This document shows, piece after piece, positions 51,790 through 58,444 of a stretch of DNA of 64,000 bases (within the stretch, counting starts at the first letter, position 1; every line of letters starts with the position of its first letter). The stretch is from assembly GCF_003060885.1 (NCBI RefSeq), contig NZ_QAIG01000005.1, positions 823,766 to 887,765 on the forward strand. The letters run 5' to 3'. Both the position numbers and the translations under genes were made by a program. The stretch is from Pseudomonas sp. HMWF032 (GTDB lineage Bacteria > Pseudomonadota > Gammaproteobacteria > Pseudomonadales > Pseudomonadaceae). The notes beneath the pieces are model-generated. The model did no database searches and was not told the DNA's origin. It saw nothing but the letters and a program-made list of their open reading frames with translations.

Positions 51790-52226
51790 GGGGTGCCCCC
51801 TAGTACGTGGGTGGTGTGGTAAACGTCGATCCAGAGCACGCGGTCTTGATCACTGTCGAGCACCTGGCCCTTGAGCCAAATGCAGGGCGACCAGCTGCCT
51901 GGCGTCCAACCGATCAAGGCTTCTCTCGCCTTGCCGGCAAAAATAGTGGCCTCATCCTTCGCGGCCTCCGCGTGCGGGTCGCGGTAGTTCCTGGTGCAAA
52001 TCACCACCCCAAACACAGCCGAGGCGGCGGACTTGCGGCGCGGCTGGCCACCATCGGCGGCCGGGTTGCTCTCGGCGGCCAGCACCACGTAGCAGGTGCC
52101 GGTACGGAAATCCTTCAGGCCCTTCAGCGTGTGGTACGCGGCAGCACCATTGACCTCCTCAAAGTCACTCACCTGTTCGCGCAGGCGCTGCTCGATCAGC
52201 GAGGTGTCCAAGGGCGCGAAACTCAT
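51786..52226 (-). CDS. Mu gp37-like head-tail joining protein
   Basis: The 146-residue protein fits the Gp37-type phage family by position and by its layout: N-terminal helix (LIEQRLREQV), the FGVVICTRNYRDPH strand, and the terminal WIDVYHTTHVLGG. It should act at the head-tail joint or tail terminator. It overlaps both neighbours by one or a few bases. Confidence 0.72.
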   Translation of the reverse strand: MSFAPLDTSLIEQRLREQVSDFEEVNGAAAYHTLKGLKDFRTGTCYVVLAAESNPAADGGQPRRKSAASAVFGVVICTRNYRDPHAEAAKDEATIFAGKAREALIGWTPGSWSPCIWLKGQVLDSDQDRVLWIDVYHTTHVLGGTP

Positions 52227-52741
52227 CAGAAAGCCCGCCGACTGGTGCGATCGAATACGCTCGATGACGACTCAAAGCGCACGTCGAGTTGGTCCGGGTT
52301 GCTGGTGATGGGGTCTTCAGCGCCCAGGCTGAACTCGCCTTTAACGATCATCGCCAGGAACTTCAGTGCATCCTTGTAGTTGCGCACCACAGGGTCGGTG
52401 TCTTCTTTGCCGCCGCGATCCTTGTGCAGCAGGTAGCGCGCGATGTCGCGCGTCCAGCCGGTGACCAAGCGCGGTACCGGGCTAAGTGGCAGCGGGTAGC
52501 TGCGTTTGGCGAGTGAACCGTCAATGATGCTTTCAGCCTCGGTGACGGCATCCTGAATACGTTGCAGGGCATCATCCGCCACGACGACCTGGTCGGTAGG
52601 CCAAGTGCTGCGGTCACCACCGCGCAGGGTGGCCTCCATCAGCTCAGTGGCCACCTGGCGCGCACCTTCTTTCGTGGCCACTTGGGCCAGCTCGCGTGCA
52701 CCTGGGCGTTCGGCCAGGTCGTCGGGGGTGATGTACTGCAT
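52226..52741 (-). CDS. Mu gp36-like protein (DUF1320)
   Basis: The 171-residue product shows the DUF1320 layout: MQYITPDDLAERPG start, a conserved helical middle (AESIIDGSLAKRSYPLPLSPVPRLV) and the WTRDIARYLL block. Proteins of this family serve in the connector that links head and tail. The last base is shared with the next gene's start. Confidence 0.85.
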   Translation of the reverse strand: MQYITPDDLAERPGARELAQVATKEGARQVATELMEATLRGGDRSTWPTDQVVVADDALQRIQDAVTEAESIIDGSLAKRSYPLPLSPVPRLVTGWTRDIARYLLHKDRGGKEDTDPVVRNYKDALKFLAMIVKGEFSLGAEDPITSNPDQLDVRFESSSSVFDRTSRRAF

Positions 52742-52744
52742 GGC

Positions 52745-53536
52745 TTATTGCACCTCGACCAGGCCGCCGAAGATCCCGCGCTCAACCTTGAGGTTGGGCT
52801 CGTTCTCCAGCTGCTCGATCTGTTCGACCGTCAGGGCATCCAGCGCAATACCGAAGCCCTCACGGGTGAAGCGGTAGCCACAGCGGCGAAAGCCCTGTTC
52901 GGGAATCGCCACAATCCAGAGGCCTTCGATATCGCCGTCGTCGTCCAGCGCCGAATTATCGAAAGCATCAGTGGCATTGCCACCTGCAGGCGTTGCATCT
53001 GACTGCGCCTCTGAACCGCCACCAGCCAAAGCCGCAGTGCCTGACTGCAATTCACTCAACGCAACCGAGAGCGGATCATCAACACCCGAAACACCAGGCG
53101 GATACGGCAGCGGCTCGATGCCGGCATGCTGCTCGATCTGCAAAACGAGTTGCTCAGGCGGCAAAACGTCGTACTGCCCGATAACCAGGAACTGGCCGAG
53201 CTGACGCAGCTGCGCCTCTTCCAGATTTGCGAGCGGTAGCACATCAATGCCGCCTGCTTTCAGCGCCTCGATGTACTGAGCTGCTGGCAGGTCACCGACA
53301 ATCAAAACAATCGGGGCATCCTGCCCCTTAGCACCGGCCTCCAGGCCGGGTGTTGCTTCGCTCACGGGTTGTGCATTTTGGGCAGGCGGCGCAGTCGCAA
53401 TCGGTGCCGCGTTATCGGTAATGTCCGCCGGCTGGTGGCCCAGCTGTTCGGCGGTAGCAGGGGCAGCTGCAGGAGCTGCCTTTTCTGCGCGCGGGGCCCG
53501 CACTTTGGGTGCGGTGGTGCCGGATTTACGAGACAT
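52745..53536 (-). CDS. Mu gp35-like protein (HI1506 family)
   Basis: The 263-residue product has a low-complexity alanine/proline-rich N-terminus (1-75), a middle part, and a C-terminal domain from about residue 205 (GFRRCGYRFTREGFGIALDALTVEQIEQL) that is the core of the HI1506/gp35 family. Its role in the virion head-tail region is not known. The long low-complexity linker is longer than usual for this family. Confidence 0.75.
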   Translation of the reverse strand: MSRKSGTTAPKVRAPRAEKAAPAAAPATAEQLGHQPADITDNAAPIATAPPAQNAQPVSEATPGLEAGAKGQDAPIVLIVGDLPAAQYIEALKAGGIDVLPLANLEEAQLRQLGQFLVIGQYDVLPPEQLVLQIEQHAGIEPLPYPPGVSGVDDPLSVALSELQSGTAALAGGGSEAQSDATPAGGNATDAFDNSALDDDGDIEGLWIVAIPEQGFRRCGYRFTREGFGIALDALTVEQIEQLENEPNLKVERGIFGGLVEVQ

Positions 53537-53545
53537 GCAACCCCC

Positions 53546-54433
53546 TTACAGCCACGGAGTGACGAGCACTTCCACAGCGTTGCGGTTGATGTTGGTGGTG
53601 CCGTTGATCTGCTCGGCGTTGATAATTTGCAGCGCTTTGGCGCGCAGTGTCGCCGGCACCACCAGCATGGTCGGTTTGATGCCCAGCTTTTTGCCCTTGT
53701 CGCCGCTCATGCCCTGCATGGCCGCAAACGCGGCGTTGAAATTGTCAGCAGTCAGCTCCTGCTTGGAGGCATACGCCAACTGCCACAGACCATAGCCGAC
53801 GTTCAGGCGCGCATCCGTGCCATAGATGAACTCCTTTCGCATGGCCACGTTGTGGTCGCCTTCCTTGTCGAGCGAAATGAAGTTGTAGTTTTTACGACGC
53901 TGCAGGATCAGCGGCTTCATCACGCGGCTGGTGTCCATCAGGTACCAGGCAGCCCCCGAGCCGCCCTGGAAGTTACTCACGCTGACTTCCGCACCGGCTT
54001 CGTTGACCACCGGGTGGTCGGTATCGAAGAAGAACTGGCCGTCGTAACAAACCCGGCTAAAACCTGCAGCTAGCATCTCGTACACAAGTAGTGCCGGGTG
54101 ATTGGCTGCGTCCTGGCCGAGCTGCGCCATCATCGGGCCGAATACACCAAAGGTGTCGTCTTCGATGGTCTCGCGTGCCACACCCACGGTGTTCTCGAAG
54201 GTGCGGTTTTTGATGGTGTAGTCGTGCAGTTTCAGGTTCTGGATAACGCGGTCGCCCAGCCACTCACGAAACGAGGTGGTGCTTCCCAGCCAGGGGTAGG
54301 TTTCTTGGCTGGTGGTGGATGGCACGTCCAGGACGAATGGGTTGAAGTCCGGGGTCACACCGGCAAACGCATTCTGGAACGCAGTTCTGTAACCGGTAAA
54401 AAGATCCCGCAGGCTTTGCTGATTAATGATCAT
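53546..54433 (-). CDS. Major capsid protein, Mu gpT-like
   Basis: The 295-residue protein starts MIINQQSLRDLFTGYRTAFQ and carries the gpT blocks YPWLGSTTSFREWLGDR and FFDTDHPV. This is the HK97-fold capsid protein of Mu-like phages. The length matches the family. It follows the cement-like gene after 14 bases. Confidence 0.93.
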   Translation of the reverse strand: MIINQQSLRDLFTGYRTAFQNAFAGVTPDFNPFVLDVPSTTSQETYPWLGSTTSFREWLGDRVIQNLKLHDYTIKNRTFENTVGVARETIEDDTFGVFGPMMAQLGQDAANHPALLVYEMLAAGFSRVCYDGQFFFDTDHPVVNEAGAEVSVSNFQGGSGAAWYLMDTSRVMKPLILQRRKNYNFISLDKEGDHNVAMRKEFIYGTDARLNVGYGLWQLAYASKQELTADNFNAAFAAMQGMSGDKGKKLGIKPTMLVVPATLRAKALQIINAEQINGTTNINRNAVEVLVTPWL

Positions 54434-54447
54434 CTGGTGTCGCTCCT

Positions 54448-54855
54448 TTAGATCTCGATCCAGACGCCCGCGCTATCCACATCGCGGATAACGCCGGCAA
54501 TCGAGCGGGTGCTGGTGGCAGAGGTCTTGGCGACCGTCTGGTCGTCGACGATGTAGGCACTGGCACCGATATCGGCACGGGTGATTTCGTCGGTTGAGGT
54601 GCTGTTAGCAAAAGGGAACACACCTCGGCGCGTCTCGACGCGCTGGTCACCGATAGCACCGTCGCGGTTGTCTACGTGCTCCTGGGCAACACCGCGCGCT
54701 TTGAGCGTGGTGGCGGTGCTGCCCGGTACGGCGTTACCGGCAGCATTCAGGCAAACCAGAGAGCCTGCAAAAATCCGTGTTGCGGCGGCGACTGGGTCGG
54801 AGTTCTGCACGCCATCACGGCGCACAGTGTTGCGGTCTTTGGTGAGCGCGGGCAT
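54448..54855 (-). CDS. Capsid decoration / cement-like protein
   Basis: The 135-residue protein is small-residue and beta rich (MPALTKDRNTVRRDG, then ATRIFAGSLVCLNAAGNAV), a DUF2190-like pattern. It lies between protease/scaffold and capsid genes, the usual place for decoration proteins. The role is inferred from position and composition. Confidence 0.68.
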   Translation of the reverse strand: MPALTKDRNTVRRDGVQNSDPVAAATRIFAGSLVCLNAAGNAVPGSTATTLKARGVAQEHVDNRDGAIGDQRVETRRGVFPFANSTSTDEITRADIGASAYIVDDQTVAKTSATSTRSIAGVIRDVDSAGVWIEI

Positions 54856-54858
54856 GGC

Positions 54859-55419
54859 TTATTGCTCCTCGACCTTGGCGGCCTTGAACTGTTCGTGGGT
54901 CAGGCCCAAGCGCGAGCACACAGCCAGCTCGTTCTCGGTGAGTCCGGTTTTCTCGTCGGCAACCGGCGCTTTGCCCTGGGTCTGGCTGCGCGCCAGTGCC
55001 GCAATGGGCGCTGCGGTATTCAGGTAGGCAGTCAGGGCAGCGCGGTTACTTTTGCCCAGGTCGCGGGCCCAGGCTTCCATGGTGGTGTGCAGGCGGCCGT
55101 CCTCCAGAGCACCGGTGATCTGCTCTTCCAAGTCTCTCTCGTCGCGCTCGCCCAGGCGTGCGGTCAGCGCTACCAGTTCGGCCTTCATGCCATCGACAAC
55201 CGACAACGGCACAAACTGCGATGTATCCACGTTGATGGCTGCCTTGGCTTTTAAACCGGTGCAGGCAGCGATCAGCGCATCGCCATTAGCCTTGTCATCC
55301 AGGCCCAGGGCTTTGCGCAGATTGGCGGTGTGGGCGGAGAGCGCGGCAACTGCCTGCTCCTCGGTGGTGTTCTCGGCAAGGCCGAGGGCGGCGATCAGCG
55401 CCAGCAGCAATTGGTTCAC
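54859..55419 (-). CDS. Nested scaffold protein from internal GTG (Mu gpZ-like)
   Basis: Codon 182 of the protease gene is a GTG at 55419, preceded by AGAGGAAA at the right spacing. Translation from here would give a 186-residue helical protein starting VNQLLLALIAALG. In Mu the scaffold Z is made from an internal start within I in the same frame. The site is seen in the sequence; its use is inferred. Confidence 0.6.
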   Translation of the reverse strand: MNQLLLALIAALGLAENTTEEQAVAALSAHTANLRKALGLDDKANGDALIAACTGLKAKAAINVDTSQFVPLSVVDGMKAELVALTARLGERDERDLEEQITGALEDGRLHTTMEAWARDLGKSNRAALTAYLNTAAPIAALARSQTQGKAPVADEKTGLTENELAVCSRLGLTHEQFKAAKVEEQ

Positions 55420-55962
55420 GGGGTTTTCCTCTGAGGAGTCATCGAAACAGCCGAACGACGCCGCAGCACGCAGGCTGAGTTCCTGCATGCCGTCGATTGC
55501 CGGGGCATTGGTGAGCGCGCCCATCTGCACGTCCAGGACGTCGCCGGTGGTCGGGTGATAAAGGAATACGGGGCTGAAATATTGGTACTCGCCCTCGGCG
55601 ATGTAATTCGCGGCGCGGGCGGTGAGTTGCACCTGGGCAAACAGGCCTTCGCCTTCGCGCCACTGCAGGTCGGTGTACCAGCCAGCTGCGGGTGCCGGCT
55701 GGCCATTCTCTTCTTTGCGCAGAGTCTGGTGTTCGTAGTCGATCACGCGCTTGTTCTTGGTCGCGTGGAAGCGCTCGATCACCTTGCTGGCGACGGCCTG
55801 GTTGATGTGCCAGCTGGGCACCTTGATCTCACGACCGTCTGCCGGCGTGAAGTGGCCCGCCGGGGTCACCTGCAGCCAGATGGTGTTGTCGTCAGCAACC
55901 GAACCCAGCGAGTAACTGCAGGCGGCGAGTGCTACGGCGAGGGGGAGGTGTTTAGTTTTCAT
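54859..55962 (-). CDS. Prohead protease, Mu gpI-like
   Basis: The 367-residue protein has the Mu I protease domain in residues 25-180: IKVPSWHINQ, VIDYEHQTL with a probable catalytic histidine, GLFAQVQLT, YFSPVFLY with its serine, and GALTNAPAI. The C-terminal half is helical and likely scaffold. It cleaves scaffold and capsid proteins during head maturation. Residues 1-24 look like a signal peptide, though the family begins near residue 27; a later start cannot be ruled out. Confidence 0.88.
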   Translation of the reverse strand: MKTKHLPLAVALAACSYSLGSVADDNTIWLQVTPAGHFTPADGREIKVPSWHINQAVASKVIERFHATKNKRVIDYEHQTLRKEENGQPAPAAGWYTDLQWREGEGLFAQVQLTARAANYIAEGEYQYFSPVFLYHPTTGDVLDVQMGALTNAPAIDGMQELSLRAAASFGCFDDSSEENPVNQLLLALIAALGLAENTTEEQAVAALSAHTANLRKALGLDDKANGDALIAACTGLKAKAAINVDTSQFVPLSVVDGMKAELVALTARLGERDERDLEEQITGALEDGRLHTTMEAWARDLGKSNRAALTAYLNTAAPIAALARSQTQGKAPVADEKTGLTENELAVCSRLGLTHEQFKAAKVEEQ

Positions 55963-56173
55963 GCCGCCAGATTGGGGCGGCAGATGGCGCTGTTCTTTTC
56001 GGTAAACCGAAAATCGCCTTGAGGGGAAGTTGGAGCTTTTCTACGAAACCACGCCTGCCCATGTTCTGGCAAGGGCGCTAAACGTGTTTATAAACGCGAT
56101 TTGCGCGGCGAACGGGGTTGTATGGGTACAAGGGCCGCGCCTGAGGCGCTTAAAACGCCTCACAGGGCTGTTT
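55963..56173. other. Gap between G and protease genes with hairpins
   Basis: This 211-base gap holds no gene I can defend. It has the second TTTTCGG-TAAA-CCGAAAA hairpin (55996-56013), a GTTTATAAAC palindrome (56086-56095) and a TGAGGCG/CGCCTCA stem (56142-56162) just after the G stop. A 34-codon minus frame from about 56062 overlaps the protease start. In JBD30-type phages I recall the anti-CRISPR locus sitting between G and protease. Confidence 0.45.
55996..56013. promoter_or_regulatory. Hairpin TTTTCGG-N4-CCGAAAA, second copy
   Basis: The arms are identical to those at 48810-48827; the loop is TAAA. Both lie in gaps between late genes, here 34 bases before the protease start. Confidence 0.5.
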
Positions 56174-56743
56174 TCAGGCTCCGGCCAATTTCGGCATCAG
56201 GTACCGCGTTGCGATGCCGGCGATGGCGTAGTTGTCATCGTCACTGGTACCCAACCAGGGGCGTGCAGGAATCTGGATGGTGTATGCGCCGATGGTGACC
56301 CACTGCGAGAAATTGCTTTTGCGCTTGCTGACGAACAGGTTGCCTACCTCGCCTGATTTACCGTCCTGGCGGAAATACGCTTGTTGGCTGCGGCCGGCGA
56401 TATCGATGCTGCCGCCAAAATGGTGCATAGCGCCGTAGATGCGGTTGGTACCGAACAGCAGCTCGTTGTCGCTTACCTGGTAACGCAGGGTGTTCTTCAG
56501 GAAGCCATCGAGCACCAGGATCTTGTCGCGGTTCTTGCGTTTGCGTTTGAGGTAAGCCGGTGACAGAGCCTGCCACGGTGTGCCATCCGGTGAACTCTGG
56601 CTGGCGAAGCGCCGGTCATGAGCCAGCAGCAAGTACTCGCCGATATCGCGCAGCATAGGCTTCGGGTCAGCAACGGCGGCTACGGCCTCGTTGATGATGG
56701 CCAGTGCGCCTGTGCCGTCAAACTCCAAAGTGGCCCCGGCCAT
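56174..56743 (-). CDS. Virion morphogenesis protein, Mu gpG-like
   Basis: The 189-residue protein matches the virion morphogenesis family: DIGEYLLLAHDRRFASQSSPDGTPWQALSP is the family core, with a KILVLDGFLKNTL block and MHHFGG. In Mu, G is needed for head or tail completion. The stop at 56174 is followed by a hairpin. The start lies next to the plus-strand promoter-like box at 56754. Confidence 0.9.
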   Translation of the reverse strand: MAGATLEFDGTGALAIINEAVAAVADPKPMLRDIGEYLLLAHDRRFASQSSPDGTPWQALSPAYLKRKRKNRDKILVLDGFLKNTLRYQVSDNELLFGTNRIYGAMHHFGGSIDIAGRSQQAYFRQDGKSGEVGNLFVSKRKSNFSQWVTIGAYTIQIPARPWLGTSDDDNYAIAGIATRYLMPKLAGA

Positions 56744-56759
56744 ACGATGCTCCTATACT
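56731..56759 (+). promoter_or_regulatory. Promoter-like box on the plus strand
   Basis: TATACT at 56754-56759 with TGGCCC at 56731-56736 (17-base spacer) gives a good -10 and a weak -35. It points at the plus-strand gene at 56871, against the late operon. Confidence 0.45.
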
Positions 56760-56818
56760 GAATTCAACCGATCAAGCGAGCAGCCTCTGCCAGGGCCTCC
56801 AATCCTACGTTTGCGGTG

Positions 56819-56845
56819 AACCCGGTGTGGCAGCGCCGGGTTTTT
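56819..56845 (+). terminator. Intrinsic terminator in the leader of the plus-strand gene
   Basis: AACCCGG (56819-56825) pairs with CCGGGTT (56836-56842) and is followed by five T. It works only in the plus direction and lies between the promoter-like box and the gene, so it is either an attenuator or the end of a short RNA of about 80 bases. Confidence 0.7.
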
Positions 56846-56870
56846 CATTGCCAATCCAGAGGAGAAAGCT

Positions 56871-57197
56871 GTGGCAAAGAGATTTCCAAAAGTCAGATGC
56901 TCTGAAATAGCAGTCAAAACATTAAAAAACACTGAGCACTACATAGTGCCAAGCGAAACCGCAGATCAGGCCATTGCTCAGTTCCAAAGGCCAGACGCTA
57001 TCGTTGAGGCTTCTGGCAACCTCTGGGCACAGGTCACAGAAACCGATGGAGAAACGTTCCAGCTGGCACTCAAGGACGGCAGAACTTTCACCCTTGAGCC
57101 TGGCAACCCAGGCTACGATCGTGTGCGTACTACTCACAGCAAAGTTATTGCAGAAATCGATCAGGATAAATTGGCCTATTACGGTGATGACCACTAA
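56871..57197 (+). CDS. Lone plus-strand phage gene (moron candidate), unknown function
   Basis: This 108-residue product is the only phage gene in view on the plus strand. GTG 56871 follows GAGGAG. The base composition is visibly more AT-rich than the flanking G and F genes. The protein (MAKRFPKVRCSEIAVKTLKN...) has a basic start and an acidic end with YYGDDH, no membrane segment and one cysteine. Its stop overlaps the F gene stop tail to tail. This is what a moron looks like: an added gene with its own control expressed from the prophage. Possible roles are superinfection exclusion or defence inhibition; none is shown. I do not recognise the family. Confidence 0.75.
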   Translation: MAKRFPKVRCSEIAVKTLKNTEHYIVPSETADQAIAQFQRPDAIVEASGNLWAQVTETDGETFQLALKDGRTFTLEPGNPGYDRVRTTHSKVIAEIDQDKLAYYGDDH

Positions 57198-58444
57198 CGG
57201 CGCTCGGACCGATAAAGCCGCACCCCCTGCCTCAACCCCTCAACATACCCGCCGTCCGCCGGCGGGAATGTAGTTACACCCACTGCACCATCTGCGCCTA
57301 CCTCAAACACCGCCACGGCCGGGGCCACTTCGCCCTCTACTGCAAAGCGTGCCAGGTAGCGGCGGCGTATCACGGACTTCTTCAGCGCGCCCAGCCATTC
57401 CATGCGTACCCAAATCTCGTCGGGGTTCTTCAACGCATCAGCCAGCATCAGTAGCCACTTGCCTCGTCCGCGTTTGTTGGCCTTCAGCTCGCCCGTTTTG
57501 CGCTCAATGAAAAGCTCTTTGCCCACCACCAAGCGCTCACCGATCACATCGCGGACCACTGCCGGTGTTTCCAGTGTTGCGCCGAACTCATCCAGGTAGC
57601 GCTGCACATAGGCGATGTCGGTCAGGTTGTCCGGGAGTACTCGTTCTGTCGGGTATGTGCGAGGTGGCGGCAACTGATCCGTTGCTGGTCGGTTAGGTAA
57701 GCCAGGGGCTGCCGCTGGTATCAGCTCTTCGCTCACCCGTGGCATGGGCACCGCACTGACGAGCCTGGCCTGGCCGGGAATGTGCTCAAACCCTGGATCA
57801 ATACCCAGCGGCACCTGAACCGTGCGCGGCCCCTGCGGGCTGCGCTGGCCGATGGTACGCGTCTCCCACACGATGGCCGGGGCGGTATCCGGGCCGGTTT
57901 TGCCCATACGCACCAGGTCGTCATAACTCAGCGCACGCACGCCGCACTGGCAACCCCAGGCGTTGATCGGAAAGTGGTACTGCCACCACGGGTCATCCCA
58001 ACGCAGCACCATGCCATTCCAGGCCTCATGCTCCTCGCGGGGGAACTCCACAGCGTCACTGTGCAGGTACTGCCAGTAGGGGCGCTCTTCGCGCACAGCC
58101 ATCAGCTGCTCATAGCGGCCTGCCATGTAGCTGCTGCGCAGGTTGGTCTCATAGATCACCCGCGAGCGCCAGTTGCGCCCGCCGTTGTAGCTCCAACCGT
58201 ACTTGGCCACGATGCGGTCGAAGTCCTGGCGAAACTGCTCAAGCGTGGTACCGCCCTCGATGGCGCGCTGCACAGCCTGGTGGAAGTCAGCCACCAGGTC
58301 ATCGCGGTTGGCACCGGCCACGGTGAAGGCGTAGTCGTGTTCGCGGCCGTATACGTCCGTCCAGCCATTGGTGGGCAGGTTGAGTTTCCGACGCAGGAAC
58401 TCATTCTGCTCGCGGAACGGCAGCGACGTGGCGCTAACGGCCAT
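57194..58444 (-). CDS. Minor head protein, Mu F-like, with C-terminal nuclease-like domain
   Basis: The 416-residue protein has a Mu F/SPP1 gp7-type head morphogenesis domain in residues 25-190, with the YETNLRSSYMAGRY block and the WGCQCGVRAL cysteine motif. From about residue 325 there is a second domain (KWLLMLADALKNPDEIWVRM, then RRRYLARFAVEG and TTFPP) resembling the phage PBECR-type nuclease/toxin domains. Such domains are thought to be injected with the DNA. Its stop overlaps that of the plus-strand gene. It overlaps the portal gene by 11 bases. Confidence 0.87.
   Translation of the reverse strand: MAVSATSLPFREQNEFLRRKLNLPTNGWTDVYGREHDYAFTVAGANRDDLVADFHQAVQRAIEGGTTLEQFRQDFDRIVAKYGWSYNGGRNWRSRVIYETNLRSSYMAGRYEQLMAVREERPYWQYLHSDAVEFPREEHEAWNGMVLRWDDPWWQYHFPINAWGCQCGVRALSYDDLVRMGKTGPDTAPAIVWETRTIGQRSPQGPRTVQVPLGIDPGFEHIPGQARLVSAVPMPRVSEELIPAAAPGLPNRPATDQLPPPRTYPTERVLPDNLTDIAYVQRYLDEFGATLETPAVVRDVIGERLVVGKELFIERKTGELKANKRGRGKWLLMLADALKNPDEIWVRMEWLGALKKSVIRRRYLARFAVEGEVAPAVAVFEVGADGAVGVTTFPPADGGYVEGLRQGVRLYRSERR

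Noticed and set aside
56030..56356. 108-codon plus-strand frame overlapping the end of G
   Set aside because: More than half is antisense to the G gene and the composition is that of a shadow; its start has a possible GAGGGGAAG site, but nothing else supports it.
56871..57197. Calling the plus-strand gene an anti-CRISPR
   Set aside because: The position suggests a moron, but the protein does not match any anti-CRISPR I can recall and no aca-type regulator follows it. The function is left open.
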